DNA of 64,000 bases from Siccirubricoccus deserti (GCF_014283215.1 NZ_JACOMF010000009.1:1-64000); one strand, 5' to 3'; positions 9,185-20,514 are shown, counted from the stretch's first letter. The notes: generated by a model not told the origin, from the sequence alone. Numbers and translations: made by a program.

Positions 9185-9300
9185 GGATGGAATGCTCCTT
9201 GCTCAGCGGGGACAAAGGTCTGAGCGTGCGCGCCTGGGCGCTGCATGGTGCCGCCGCCGGTGGTACGGCGGGTGCGGCGCGCCTGGCATGCTCCTCCCGG

Positions 9301-10263
9301 TCAATTGGCGCGCAGGTTGACCGCCTGGATCACGCCAAGCCAGAGCGCGCGATCGGCGGCAAGACGTTGCGTGATGGCCGCACGATCCTCGAAGCGGGGG
9401 GTAAGCCCGCCTTCGGACATACGACGGACGACGGCAGGGTCCGCCATGGCGCGGCGCACGGCCGCCTCCAGGCGGTTCACCAACTCAGGTGCCATGGCCT
9501 TCTGGCCGCAGAGCGCGAACCAGCCGACCACATTGAAGCCCGGAATCAGCCGCGACAGCGGCGGCACATCCGGGAACAGCGGAAAAGGCTCCTCGTCCGA
9601 GATCGCCAGCAGCCGCAGCGCTCCTTCCTGCACATGGCGCGCCACGTCGGCCATATTGGTGATCATGAAGTCGGTGCGCCCGCCCAGGATGTCGACAATG
9701 GCCGGGCTCGCACCGCGATAGGGGACGTGAACCATGTCCACGCCTGTCTTCTGCTTCAGCAATTCCCCCTGCAGGTGCTGGGCGGAGCCCACGCCGGCCG
9801 AGGCGAAGCTTACTTGCCCAGGCTTCGCGCGTGCGGCGGCCAGCACGTCCTGCACGCTGCGGTAGGGCCCGTTCGCGGCAACGACAAAGCCGTAGGAGGA
9901 GAGCGCGACATTGGCGATCGGCAGCAATTCCACGCCGGGATCGATGGGCAGGTTCGCGCCGACGAGTTGCGGTGTGATGGACATCGTGCTCATCGGACAG
10001 ATGAAGGTCGTGGATCCGTCCGGCGTGCTCCGCGCCGTCTCCTGCGCGGCAACGATGCCGTTCACGCCGGTGCGGTTCTCCACGACGGCGCGCACGCCGA
10101 GAATGGGCCCCAAGGCATCCGCCAGCAGGCGCGTCGCCATATCCGAGGATCCGCCGGCGGAGGCGCCACTCAGGATCCGCACCGTGCGTTCCTGTGCCAT
10201 GGCGGGAAGCGCTACAGCCGCGGCGAGCAGCGCGGCGGCGATGGTCAGGCGGCGTCGTTTCAT
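9301..10263 (-). CDS. Bug-family (tripartite tricarboxylate transporter) substrate-binding protein
   Basis: Encodes 320 residues, the usual Bug length. The signal peptide is MKRRRLTIAAALLAAAVALPAMAQ. The mature protein has the family landmarks: GASAGGSSDMATRLLADAL, VVENRTGVNG, HVPYRGASPAIVDILGGRTDF and GLTPRFEDRAA near the C-terminus. It binds a small carboxylate in the periplasm for a TctAB-type transporter or for signalling; the TctA/B genes are not nearby. A decayed fragment of a second Bug gene lies directly upstream. Confidence 0.92.
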   Translation of the reverse strand: MKRRRLTIAAALLAAAVALPAMAQERTVRILSGASAGGSSDMATRLLADALGPILGVRAVVENRTGVNGIVAAQETARSTPDGSTTFICPMSTMSITPQLVGANLPIDPGVELLPIANVALSSYGFVVAANGPYRSVQDVLAAARAKPGQVSFASAGVGSAQHLQGELLKQKTGVDMVHVPYRGASPAIVDILGGRTDFMITNMADVARHVQEGALRLLAISDEEPFPLFPDVPPLSRLIPGFNVVGWFALCGQKAMAPELVNRLEAAVRRAMADPAVVRRMSEGGLTPRFEDRAAITQRLAADRALWLGVIQAVNLRAN

Positions 10264-10307
10264 GGATGGTTTCCCTGTTTCACCCGGATGTTGCCGGCGC
10301 GGACGGT

Positions 10308-10448
10308 CTAGCGCCAGATAAGGCAGTCGGCCTGCATGGTGCGGCCGAAGGTGACGGCATCCTCAAAGCGGGGGCGCAGCCCATTGCCAAGCGCGCGCTT
10401 CCGCACGACGGAGTCGCGCAGCGCCTGGCCGATCGCGCCAAGCATGCA
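10308..10448 (-). pseudogene. C-terminal fragment of a second Bug-family binding protein
   Basis: The frame reads GAIGQALRDSVVRKRALGNG followed by LRPRFEDAVTFGRTMQADCLIW. It parallels the end of the intact Bug protein next door (VRRMSEGGLTPRFEDRAAITQ). Only about 45 codons remain, joined in frame to a methyltransferase fragment, so this is a deletion remnant and not a functional gene. Confidence 0.6.
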
Positions 10449-10617
10449 CGGCAAAGCCCGGTCGGCGGCGATGTCGGTCCCGGTGGCGATGTTGAGTACC
10501 TGCATCCCCGGCGCGAACCGGGCCGCGCGCAGCATGGGGCGGAAGGAATTGCCGGATCAGCTTGCCGACCCGGTCGTATCCGGCCGCGACGGACCCGCAG
10601 AACTGGAGTTCGGCCAT
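10449..10617 (-). pseudogene. Frameshifted N-terminal fragment of a class I SAM methyltransferase
   Basis: Starting at the ATG at 10617 (good SD, GGGAGGGG upstream) the frame reads MAELQFCGSVAAGYDRVGKL, then IRQFLP. After a shift near 10540-10555 a second frame continues MLRAARFAPGMQVLNIATGT. This is the start of a UbiE-like methyltransferase, whose SAM-binding motif I is normally VLDxATGTG; here it reads VLNIATGTD. The protein then runs into the Bug fragment, so both genes lost their adjoining parts in one deletion. Confidence 0.6.
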
Positions 10618-11283
10618 GGGACATGCCCCTCCCAAGCACAGCACGGCGACCGAGGCAGACCCTCGGCGGTCCGACGCCCTTTCGAAACTAGACGGATGGC
10701 CGCGGGCCAGGCCACGTCTTTTCGAGAGTAGCGTCTGGACCGCACCGGACGGCACCTTCCAGATTCCGGCCAAGGTTCGTTCGGGAACCACCCAGGAGAG
10801 GCGAGCGAGCGGCGTTCACTTCGCCGGGGAAGTGGCGCTGAGATGGTAAGGAGTTCGGCCCCCGGCAGCTTGGTCCGGATCAGTCTTGGTGTGGTTTGCG
10901 AATGGTTTCCGATGCCCTCGCATCGGTGAACACTCGCCTGTCGCTGCGCTCTGCAGGCAAGGCGTGTCAGCCGGCTGAGCCATGGAAGCCTGTCGTTTCC
11001 GGCCGTTACGGCAGGCAGGGATAACCGCTTGGCGCATTTGGCGAACAGCGGGACGGCTACCCGGAACGTGCCTCACCCAGACCTCGGCGCCGGCGCGGGC
11101 GGCGAGCAGCCGCCAGGCATATCGCGGAATGCCGGTCAGACCCCGTGCTCCAGCGCCGCAGCGGCTTCCGGTGCGGGCAGGTCGAACATTGGGGCGGCGT
11201 CCTTCCGGTGGGGGGAATAGCAATGGGCGGAACGGGGATGGCGGCAGGGCGTTGGCGGGCCAAGGATAGCGGAGTGACGCATC
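10618..11283. other. Region without a supported gene
   Basis: About 665 bases. A long minus-strand frame crosses it but continues antisense through the stress-protein gene and has no recognisable domain. No terminator or promoter consensus is evident. The stretch joins the decayed left-hand region and the plus-strand block to its right. Confidence 0.35.
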
Positions 11284-11826
11284 ATGGCCATCGAAGCCAA
11301 CAGCGCCAGCTGGACCGGCCAGTCGGACCATGCCCCCAAGGCACCCCAGGTCTGCGGCGAATTCCACGACCGGGAGAAGCTGGACGAGGCGCTGTCCCGA
11401 CTGGAAGGCAGTCTGTTCCAGCGGGCCGACCTCTCGGTGCGGGTGCCGGGGCGGGAGGATGAGCGCAGCGATTCCGACCGGGAAACCCCGGTGCGGGAGG
11501 ATGATGCGCGAAACCTGCGCCAGCTTGGCGTCGGCACCGCCTCGGCGGCTACCGCCATGGCGGCGGCCGGTGTCGTCATCGCCACCGGCGGCGCCGCGCT
11601 GCCGGCGGTGGCGGCGGCGGCGGCCGCCGGGGGCGCCACCGCGGCAGCGGGCGAGGCAGCCGGTGCTGCCGCGGCGCCGGGCGGCAAGGCGCCGCAGCAC
11701 CAGGCAGCGGATGTCACCGGCACCGTGCTGATGGTGCATGCCGATACGTCGGAGAAACAGGCCAAGGCCGAGGAGTTGCTGCAGGCCTGTGGCGCTACCA
11801 GGATCTGGCGGCAGGACAGCGCCTGA
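11284..11826 (+). CDS. Small alanine-rich protein related to heat/general-stress (YflT/17M-like) proteins
   Basis: Encodes 180 residues. The first 60 residues (GEFHDREKLDEALSRLEGS, then LFQRADLSVRV) and the last 30 (VLMVHADTSEKQAKAEELL, then CGATRIWRQ) form a paired pattern seen in DUF1269/YflT-like stress proteins, separated by an Ala/Gly-rich hydrophobic segment around residues 83-125 that could be a membrane hairpin. An SD-like GGAG lies 10 bases before the ATG. It precedes an RpoD-like sigma factor gene; a stress role is inference. Confidence 0.7.
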   Translation: MAIEANSASWTGQSDHAPKAPQVCGEFHDREKLDEALSRLEGSLFQRADLSVRVPGREDERSDSDRETPVREDDARNLRQLGVGTASAATAMAAAGVVIATGGAALPAVAAAAAAGGATAAAGEAAGAAAAPGGKAPQHQAADVTGTVLMVHADTSEKQAKAEELLQACGATRIWRQDSA

Positions 11827-12290
11827 AGCCGCGGTGCCGCGCCGGCCTCCGGGCACGACCTGCCCGCCGGCCGGTGCTGGCCTGCACCTATGCCATTTCA
11901 GAGGTCATTGCGAAGGGGCTTGCCCTTGGCTGAGCCGCTATCTCCTTCGACCGGCAGTGCGGCGCCGGTCGCAACCGTGCCCCGCAGCGCGTGCGGACCT
12001 TGGTTGCACCTTTATGCTTCCAGTCGTTTGGGGTGTGGATTACAAGCGCCGCTCGCGTTGCCTGTTACGCCCGGGGGGGTGTTCGCGCACCGCCGGATTA
12101 CCACATGGGTACCGCGTCGCCAGGACTGCGCGCCGTCTTTCCACGGACACCCCCGGCTCCCCAGGCCCGCTCTGGCGGGAGTGGCGGCGTGTGAACGTGG
12201 CGAGACGCCGCCCTGGCGGCATCGATGTATGGAGGGCGTGGCCCCGTGGCGATGAACCGCGGCAATACCACGCGCAGGAGTGGATCGACG
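11827..12290. other. Intergenic region upstream of the sigma factor gene
   Basis: About 460 bases with no supported gene. In-frame ATGs at 12225 and 12252 could extend the sigma factor slightly into it. No clear promoter was identified. Confidence 0.35.
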
Positions 12291-13982
<1,692 letters not shown>

Positions 13983-14023
13983 ACCGGCGGCGCGGCCAGG
14001 GCGCTGCGTTCCACAACCTTGCG

Positions 14024-14051
14024 TTGACGTCCCGGCGCAGAAGCATACAGT
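14024..14051 (+). promoter_or_regulatory. Sigma70-like promoter for the giant-protein locus
   Basis: TTGACG at 14024-14029 and TACAGT at 14046-14051 are separated by 16 bases, close to the TTGACA-17-TATAAT consensus. It lies in the gap after the sigma factor gene and upstream of the 230-residue protein, predicting a transcript start near 14058. Confidence 0.55.
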
Positions 14052-14066
14052 CTCCGGCGAGAACCG

Positions 14067-14097
14067 CTTCGGGCTGACCCCTCCGGTCGGCCCGAAG
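14067..14097 (+). promoter_or_regulatory. 13-bp hairpin in the predicted 5' leader
   Basis: CTTCGGGCTGACC (14067-14079) and GGTCGGCCCGAAG (14085-14097) pair over 13 positions with a single U-G wobble and a five-base loop. No T-run follows, so it is not a standard intrinsic terminator in this direction. It lies between the predicted start site and the ribosome-binding site. It could be an mRNA-stability element, an operator dyad, or a rho-type terminator of the sigma factor transcript. Confidence 0.55.
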
Positions 14098-14123
14098 TCG
14101 TTCTGGTGGAGGCAGCACCGGAC

Positions 14124-14816
14124 ATGGCTTCAGGGTCCAAGGAGGAGCAGCGGGCCTGGATCGCCCGGGTGCTCGGCATCGCAGCACCGCCTGACCCGGC
14201 CGCCCCTAGCCTGACCGCACGGCTACAGGCGACGGGCGCCCGGTTGCAGGCGATGAAGGCTGCGGCCGACCCGCGCCTCGCCAACCTCCTCCCCGGCTTC
14301 GCCGCAGCGACCGCGGCGGTGAAGGCGGGCACGCCGGATGCCGCGGCGCTGATCGAGGCGCTGGAGGGGGCGCTCGCCGGCCCGGCCGCTGCCCAGGCCA
14401 CGTCCCAGGCATCATCCCCCGGGGTCAGGCCGCCGGTCGACTTCCGCGCCCTGGCGGAGCGCTGGCGGGCGGCGGAAGGGGGCGCGACACAGGCGCTGGC
14501 CGAGATCGGCGCGGCCATCCTCGCGCTCGACGAGGTGAAAGCCGACCCCCGCTACAAGCATGTGGTTCCGGCGATGCGGGCGCTGCCTGGGCTGCTGCCG
14601 CCTGCCGGCGCGGCCCTGGCCGCCGCCCTGGCTGGCGCCGATGGCCCGGCCGCGGCGCGCGATGCGCTGCGCGGCTACCGGCAGGCGCTGGCGGCGGCGA
14701 GCGCGCTGGCGCGGCTGGAGGCGGTGGCGGCACGGCATGTCGGCGCCCGGCCGGTGCGGGCGCCGCTGGAAGCGGCGATGCAGGACATCGAACAGGCGCT
14801 GGCCGAGGTGGCCTAG
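14124..14816 (+). CDS. Unknown alanine-rich helical protein, first gene of the giant-protein locus
   Basis: Encodes 230 residues from the ATG at 14124 (GGAGG 11 bases upstream; a GTG at 14106 would add six residues). It starts MASGSKEEQRAWIARVLGI and is predicted almost wholly alpha-helical, with two similar halves in which long Ala/Leu helices are followed by ADPRLANLLPG or ADPRYKHVVPA. No signal peptide or membrane segment is seen. No known family was recognised. It is followed 244 bases later by the 1817-residue repeat/zincin gene in the same direction, sharing its alanine-rich helical style, which suggests a common function. Confidence 0.75.
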   Translation: MASGSKEEQRAWIARVLGIAAPPDPAAPSLTARLQATGARLQAMKAAADPRLANLLPGFAAATAAVKAGTPDAAALIEALEGALAGPAAAQATSQASSPGVRPPVDFRALAERWRAAEGGATQALAEIGAAILALDEVKADPRYKHVVPAMRALPGLLPPAGAALAAALAGADGPAAARDALRGYRQALAAASALARLEAVAARHVGARPVRAPLEAAMQDIEQALAEVA

Positions 14817-15060
14817 GGCAGCTTCAGGCTGAACCTGTCTAGAAAGACCTGATTTTGTAGTGGTTTTTCCATGCGGGCTGTTTCCGGTCCGCAGGACGCT
14901 GCTCCAGCCAGGCGACGGCCCGCGTGGGCTGCCGACTGGAGACCAGAGCGGATCGCGGAGGGACGTGAAGCCGCTGCAGGCTTCCGTTCCGGCGGGTCGC
15001 CGGAACCTGCTGCGCCGGTTCCGCCGGCCCGCTTCGACCGATGGCGTGGGAGAGTCCTGG

Positions 15061-18000
15061 ATGTCCGAGACCAACACCTCCACCCGCTCCGCCCTGGTGG
15101 ATGAGCTGGCGGCGATCCTGCCCGGCATCGCCGAGGCCGTTGCCGCCGAGGCGGAGGCGATCGAGGCCGAGGCGCTGCGCCGGGACCGGGCGGAGTACGA
15201 AGCCGCCTTCGCCGCCGCCGAGAAGGCGCTGGAGGCGGTGGCGGCCCTGCCGCAGGGTGGCTTCGTTGCCGAGGATCTGGCGGCGATCCGTACCCGCCAC
15301 CTGACCGAGGCGGATCGGCTGGCAAGCGGCTCACCCCCTGCCTTCCCCCGGGCGCTGGAGGCGCTGGCCGGCGTCGCCGCCGCCTGCGCCGCGCCCCGCG
15401 CGCTGGCCGAGCGCCACGCCGCCTGCCTGCTGCTGCACGAGGCAGCCCTGGCGGAGGTGGCCGCGCTGACCGACCCGCTGGTGAAGCCGGACCGCGCCAG
15501 TATCGAACAGGAGCTGATCGGCGAAGCGGCGACCGCCGCCGCCGTGCGCGACCACGGCACGGCGGAGGCGCTGCTGAGCCAGGTCGGACCGCGGGTTGCG
15601 GCGGCGCAGCGCGTGGTGGCGCGGCAGGCCAGTTTCGCCAAGGCGCTGGAGGCGGCGAAGCAGGCCGTGGCGGCGCTGGTCGCCGAAGTCATCCGCGCCG
15701 ACCGGGAAAACATCGAGACGGCGCTGATCGGCAAGGCGGAAGACGCGGCCGCGCGGCGCGACTTCAATGCTGCCGAGGCGCTGTTGCGGCAGGTTGCGCC
15801 CGCCTGCCTGCTGGCGCAGGGCGTCGCCACGCGGCACGGCCTGCATGCGGCGGCGCTGGCCACGGCGCGGCAGGCGCTCGCCACCCTGATCGAGCCGGTG
15901 ATCCAGACCGACAAGGCGGCCATCGAGACCACGCTGCTGGACGCGGCGGTGAAGGAAGCCGCGGCGCGGCGCTACGACGCGGCGGACGGGCTGCTGGCGC
16001 AGGTGGCGGACCGGGTGGCCGCGGCCAAGGCGCTGGCGGCGCAGGCCGCCGAGTTCGATGCGAAGCTGAAGGCCCTGAAGGCCCGCCTCGCCCTGATCAC
16101 CGACCCGGTAGCGGCGCCGGAGGTGACCAAGGTGCGGGAGAGCTGCATCGTCCCGGCCGAGGCGGCGGCGGCGCTGCCGGGGCGCGACTATGCCGGGGCG
16201 ATCGCGGCGCTCGGGCCGGCGGCGGCGCTCTGCGATCTGGCGGAATTGCATGTGCGGCGCTACGCCGCCGGGCTGCTGGTCGCGGAGCAGGCTTTCGCCG
16301 CCTGCGAGACCCGCTTCACCGATTGGAGCAATGGCCGTGGCTGGCCCGGCATGAGCGGCGGCGCCGATGCCATCGGCATCACCGATGTGATGGCGACGGT
16401 GAAGCAGGAGACGATCACGGCGGCCAAGGCGCATGCCGTCGGCGGCCGCTATGCCGAGGCGATGCGCCTGCTGGAGGCGGTGGCGGCGCGGCTGAAGCCG
16501 GTGCGGGCGCAGGTGGAGGCGTTCATCGCCTTCCTGATCGAGAAGGACGACCAGATCACCGAGCACAACGCGGCGTTCAACGCTGCGCCGATCCCGGAGA
16601 TCGGGACCGCCTTCGGCAATCTCATCGCCTCCCACTACACCGTCGCCGTCGATGCGGCGAAGCTCGGCGAATACGCCGGGGCGACAAAGCTGGTCGCTGG
16701 CTGGCGCAAGCCGCGCCAGGCGATCGAGGCGGTGGCGGCGAAGTGGAACATCGCGGAGGCCGCGCGCGGGACGCTGACCCTGGCCTGCATCGCCGACGAA
16801 TCCGACCGGGTGTGGGACGAGCTGATGGTGCCGGCGGCGCAGGATATCGCGGCGGATGCGCTGGCGGCGGCGACGAAGAAGCTCGACGACGCCATCGCCC
16901 AATGCCCGCGCATCCTGGCCTATGGCACCGCACTGGATGCCGCGGAGGCGGCGATGAACGGCGGCGCCGGGATGTACGACGACGCGGAGACGGATCTGCG
17001 TGACCGGCTGATCACCCCCGCCGAGGCCCTGGCGCAGGGCTGGGACTACCCGGGCGGCACGGCGATGCTGCGCAAGGTGCCGGCCGCGGCGGCCGACGCC
17101 CGCACCTTCTTCACCGAGGTCGACGCGACCCACCAGGCCAATCAGGCAGCGCAGACCGCGGTTTCGCAGATCACCGCCGATCCCGATGCCGCGGTCGCCG
17201 CGATCGAGGCCCTGCTGCCGCCGCTCGAAAGCCATACCGAGGCGACGCGGCTCACCGACGCGATCGAGCAGATGCGGGAGCTGATCGACGAGGCCAAGGA
17301 GATCATCGCCAAGGTGGACCTGAACGACGTGGTCGCCCAGGTGGAGCTGGCGCCGGCCCAGGCGAAGCTCGGCGAGGCCGGCGACCTGGCCGTGGCGATC
17401 CGCGCCGCGCTCAACAACTGGTCCGCGTTCATCAAGCGCCACCAGGAGTTGACGCAGCGGCGCAACGCAATCGACGCGGTGGCGGCGCCGGAGAAGGCGG
17501 CGCTGAAGACGAACTTCCTCGATGCCGCGATGAGCGGCTTCGACCAGGACGATCCGGCGCCGAGCCTCGACCTGCTGGCGCGCGGCGAGGCCGAATGCAC
17601 CAAGGTCGAGGAGCTGGCCCGGCTCGCCTTGGCCTATCAGGCGGCGCTCGGCACCGCGAACACCGACCTCGCCACGCTGGGCGACCCCTTCCTCGTGCCC
17701 GACAAGGCTCAGATCAAGGTGGATACCATCGATGTGGCGGCGGCCGAGGCCATTGCGCGGCGGTTCCAGCCGGCGATCGATGCGCTGCAGCCGCTGGCTG
17801 CCGCCTGCGCCCTGGCGCGCGACATCCTGGCGCAGCAGGCGCTGTACGAGCCGCAGCGGGTCGAGCTGCAGCGGCTCTACGACATGGCCGCGAACAACCT
17901 GGCCTATGCCACCACCACCGGCGGGCTGCCGGCGCGCGCCGACCTGAACGCCGCCCAGGCCGAGATCCTGACGCAGCATCTGCAGGCCGCCGCCGCGGCG

Positions 18001-20514
18001 GTGGCCGGACGCGGCCTCGGTGCCCCCGCCCTGGCGGCGATGCAGCGGGCGGTCGGGCTGGTCAAGGCCGGCCAAGTGAAGGCCAATGCGGCGGTGGAGG
18101 AGTCCTACCGCTACGCCGTCGCGGCGCAGAACCGCGCCACCGCCCAGCTCGCCCTGGACGCGCTGAAGGGGCACAAGGGCAAGGCCGAGGTGGCGGTGGA
18201 AATCGCCGGCTTCGATCAGGCGATGGCGCATGCCACCCAACTGGAAGCTGCCGGCCAGAACACCGCGGCGGCACGGATCTACATGGAGGTGGGCTGGGAT
18301 TGCGCCGGCGCGACGCGCATCGCCGACAGCGCCGGCGCCTATGCCGATGCCAGGGATGCGGCCGTAGCCCGCATCGCCACCTGCCAGGGCAAGGTGGATG
18401 GGCTTGCGCCACCCTCCGCCCTCATCGCCGCCCGCCTCGCCACGCTGCAGGCGGAGACCGTCACCCAGGCCGCCGCCCAGGCCAAGGCGCGCGACTACGC
18501 CCCCGCCATGGCGCTGCTGGCGACGGTGGAGGCGCGCTGCGTGGCGGTGGAGGCGCTGGTCACCGCCGAGGAGCAGTACCACCCGGCGCTGGTCGCGGCG
18601 GAGCAGGAGCTGGCGAAGCTGACCGGGCCGGCGACCCTGCCCGAGGCGACGCGGATCACCGAGCAATTCATCGCCCCCGCCAAGGCTGCCGTGGCGCGGC
18701 TGGAGCATGCGCCGGCCATGGCGCTGCTCGGCAAGGTGGCGGCGGCGGTGGCGGCGGCCTCGGCAATCGCCGCGGGGGCCGGCGAGGCCCAGGCGGCGCG
18801 CGACACCGCGGCCGGCGACCTCGCCGGCCCACTGCCCGGCGCGATCTCTGCGGTGGAGGCGCTGCTGGCGCCGTTGCTGGCGCATGACCAGGCCGCGGCG
18901 ATCAAGGACCTCACCGACCCGATCGCCGACGCCATCGCCGCCGCCAGGGTGGAGCCGCCGCCGGCGGATGCGGCGCCGCGGCTCACCGAGGCGGCCGATG
19001 CCTGCGTCGCCGCGCGGCTGGCGGCCGAGCGCCATGCCGCCTTCGCCAAGGCGCTGGCCGGCGCCGAGGCCGCCGCCAAGGCGCTGACGGACCCGCTGGT
19101 GGCAGCGGATGGCGCCGCCATCGCCACCAGGCACACCGAACCCGCAAAGGCGCTGGCGGCGGCGCCGGGGCGTGATTTCGCCGGCGCCATGGCGCAGCTT
19201 GACCTCGCGCTTGCCGCTGCCGCGGCGGCCAAGGCGATACTGGCGCGCGATGCCGATTTCCAGATTGCGCTGGCGAAGGCGCAGGCACTGCTCGACGGGC
19301 TGAATGCCTTGAAGCCGGCCAAGGATCCGGTCATCGGCGATGCGGCGGAGGCGATCCAGACGCAGAAGCTCGACGCCGCCAAGGCGCTGGCCGGCCTGCC
19401 GCAGCGCGACCACGCCGGGGCGGAGGCGCTGCTCGCCGGCATCGCTGCCGCCTGCAAGACCCTGGCGCTGCAGAAGAAGGCAGCCGGCGGCGGGGTGCCG
19501 GACGAGTTGGAGATCAAGGCGCTGATCGACGAGCCGGGTGGGGCGAAGCAGCTGGATGCCATGGTGGCGACGCTGCCCGACACCACGCCGCGCGGCGTGG
19601 TGGAGGCGCTGATCAGGCTGCGCTTCGACCTGGACTCCTTCCAGAACCTCGACGCCGGCGGCGGCGCCAAGGACGCCGCCCTCGGCAAGTCGAAATCGCT
19701 GAAGAAGATCTACGCCCTGCTGGCGATGGTCCCGGACAGCCACACCCGCGACAACCCGAGCCTCGACAGGATCGAGCGCTATGGCGGCGAGGCCTCGCTG
19801 CCGGAGAACGTCAAGCGCGGGTCGTATTTCGCCGGCGGCGACAAGAAGGTGGTGCTGTCCTGCGGCCGCGCCACGGATGCGGACCCGCATCCGCTCGACG
19901 GCGTGGCGCTGGCGCTGCCGGAGGTGGAGCCGGAGTGCGAGATGGTGCCGGACAGCGAGGTGCCGGCCCCGAAATACTTCGACTGGACCACGCTGCACGA
20001 GGTCGGCCACGCAATCGACGACAAGAAGCGCTTCATGCAGGGCAAGGCCGGCGACGGCGCCTTCGGCGGCTGGCAGGTGCATGGCCGCGACGTGATGCCG
20101 GTGGCCAAGGCGGTGGCGAAGGCCTGCAGCTTCGAGGGCCCGGCGGCGGAAGCCTATCTCGCGGCCTATCTGCTCGGCGGCAAGCCGGCGGTGCCGACGG
20201 CGCCGATGGGCCGGGACGCCGGGGATTGGGCCTCCAGCGCGGCGAAGGCCGCCGCCTGGTGCGACGCGATCCGCGTGGACCAGGAGTTGTGGGAGAATGG
20301 CGGCGCCACCGCCGCCCATGCGGTGGACGGAAGGGTCTATCACGAAGCCTATGCCGGCAGCTGGGTGAGCTACGATCTGGCGGCCCGGACCAAGGGCATC
20401 ACCGGCTACCAATTCCGCGCGCCGGGCGAATGGCTGTCCGAGCTCTACGCCGCCTTCCACAGCGGCAAGCTGAAGAAGAGCCACCCCGCCGCGGGCTGGC
20501 TTGAGACGCTCTAG
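15061..20514 (+). CDS. Giant helical-repeat protein with C-terminal HExxH zincin (lethal-factor/M34-like) domain
   Basis: Encodes 1817 residues from ATG 15061 (GGGAGAG 7 bases upstream). Residues about 60-1480 are degenerate helical repeats of roughly 70 residues; clear copies begin near 135, 205, 276, 344, 439, 871, 1113, 1185, 1340 and 1417 with the pattern L-x-DP-(V/L), then ALA-rich helix, RD(Y/F)xxAxALL. There is no signal peptide. After residue 1480 composition changes to a compact domain containing LHEVGHAIDD (His1646, Glu1647, His1650) and GEWLSELYAAF near the C-terminus (Glu1794), the expected third zinc ligand. HExGHAxD plus a late xxELYAxF is the arrangement of anthrax-lethal-factor-like (M34/ATLF) metallopeptidases. 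A toxin or effector role is inference; target and partner are unknown. Confidence 0.82.
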   Translation: MSETNTSTRSALVDELAAILPGIAEAVAAEAEAIEAEALRRDRAEYEAAFAAAEKALEAVAALPQGGFVAEDLAAIRTRHLTEADRLASGSPPAFPRALEALAGVAAACAAPRALAERHAACLLLHEAALAEVAALTDPLVKPDRASIEQELIGEAATAAAVRDHGTAEALLSQVGPRVAAAQRVVARQASFAKALEAAKQAVAALVAEVIRADRENIETALIGKAEDAAARRDFNAAEALLRQVAPACLLAQGVATRHGLHAAALATARQALATLIEPVIQTDKAAIETTLLDAAVKEAAARRYDAADGLLAQVADRVAAAKALAAQAAEFDAKLKALKARLALITDPVAAPEVTKVRESCIVPAEAAAALPGRDYAGAIAALGPAAALCDLAELHVRRYAAGLLVAEQAFAACETRFTDWSNGRGWPGMSGGADAIGITDVMATVKQETITAAKAHAVGGRYAEAMRLLEAVAARLKPVRAQVEAFIAFLIEKDDQITEHNAAFNAAPIPEIGTAFGNLIASHYTVAVDAAKLGEYAGATKLVAGWRKPRQAIEAVAAKWNIAEAARGTLTLACIADESDRVWDELMVPAAQDIAADALAAATKKLDDAIAQCPRILAYGTALDAAEAAMNGGAGMYDDAETDLRDRLITPAEALAQGWDYPGGTAMLRKVPAAAADARTFFTEVDATHQANQAAQTAVSQITADPDAAVAAIEALLPPLESHTEATRLTDAIEQMRELIDEAKEIIAKVDLNDVVAQVELAPAQAKLGEAGDLAVAIRAALNNWSAFIKRHQELTQRRNAIDAVAAPEKAALKTNFLDAAMSGFDQDDPAPSLDLLARGEAECTKVEELARLALAYQAALGTANTDLATLGDPFLVPDKAQIKVDTIDVAAAEAIARRFQPAIDALQPLAAACALARDILAQQALYEPQRVELQRLYDMAANNLAYATTTGGLPARADLNAAQAEILTQHLQAAAAAVAGRGLGAPALAAMQRAVGLVKAGQVKANAAVEESYRYAVAAQNRATAQLALDALKGHKGKAEVAVEIAGFDQAMAHATQLEAAGQNTAAARIYMEVGWDCAGATRIADSAGAYADARDAAVARIATCQGKVDGLAPPSALIAARLATLQAETVTQAAAQAKARDYAPAMALLATVEARCVAVEALVTAEEQYHPALVAAEQELAKLTGPATLPEATRITEQFIAPAKAAVARLEHAPAMALLGKVAAAVAAASAIAAGAGEAQAARDTAAGDLAGPLPGAISAVEALLAPLLAHDQAAAIKDLTDPIADAIAAARVEPPPADAAPRLTEAADACVAARLAAERHAAFAKALAGAEAAAKALTDPLVAADGAAIATRHTEPAKALAAAPGRDFAGAMAQLDLALAAAAAAKAILARDADFQIALAKAQALLDGLNALKPAKDPVIGDAAEAIQTQKLDAAKALAGLPQRDHAGAEALLAGIAAACKTLALQKKAAGGGVPDELEIKALIDEPGGAKQLDAMVATLPDTTPRGVVEALIRLRFDLDSFQNLDAGGGAKDAALGKSKSLKKIYALLAMVPDSHTRDNPSLDRIERYGGEASLPENVKRGSYFAGGDKKVVLSCGRATDADPHPLDGVALALPEVEPECEMVPDSEVPAPKYFDWTTLHEVGHAIDDKKRFMQGKAGDGAFGGWQVHGRDVMPVAKAVAKACSFEGPAAEAYLAAYLLGGKPAVPTAPMGRDAGDWASSAAKAAAWCDAIRVDQELWENGGATAAHAVDGRVYHEAYAGSWVSYDLAARTKGITGYQFRAPGEWLSELYAAFHSGKLKKSHPAAGWLETL

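Noticed and set aside
10816-11856. A 346-codon minus-strand frame across the stress-protein gene
   Set aside because: Low-complexity arginine/glycine-rich translation antisense to a plus-strand gene that has an SD and stress-protein motifs.
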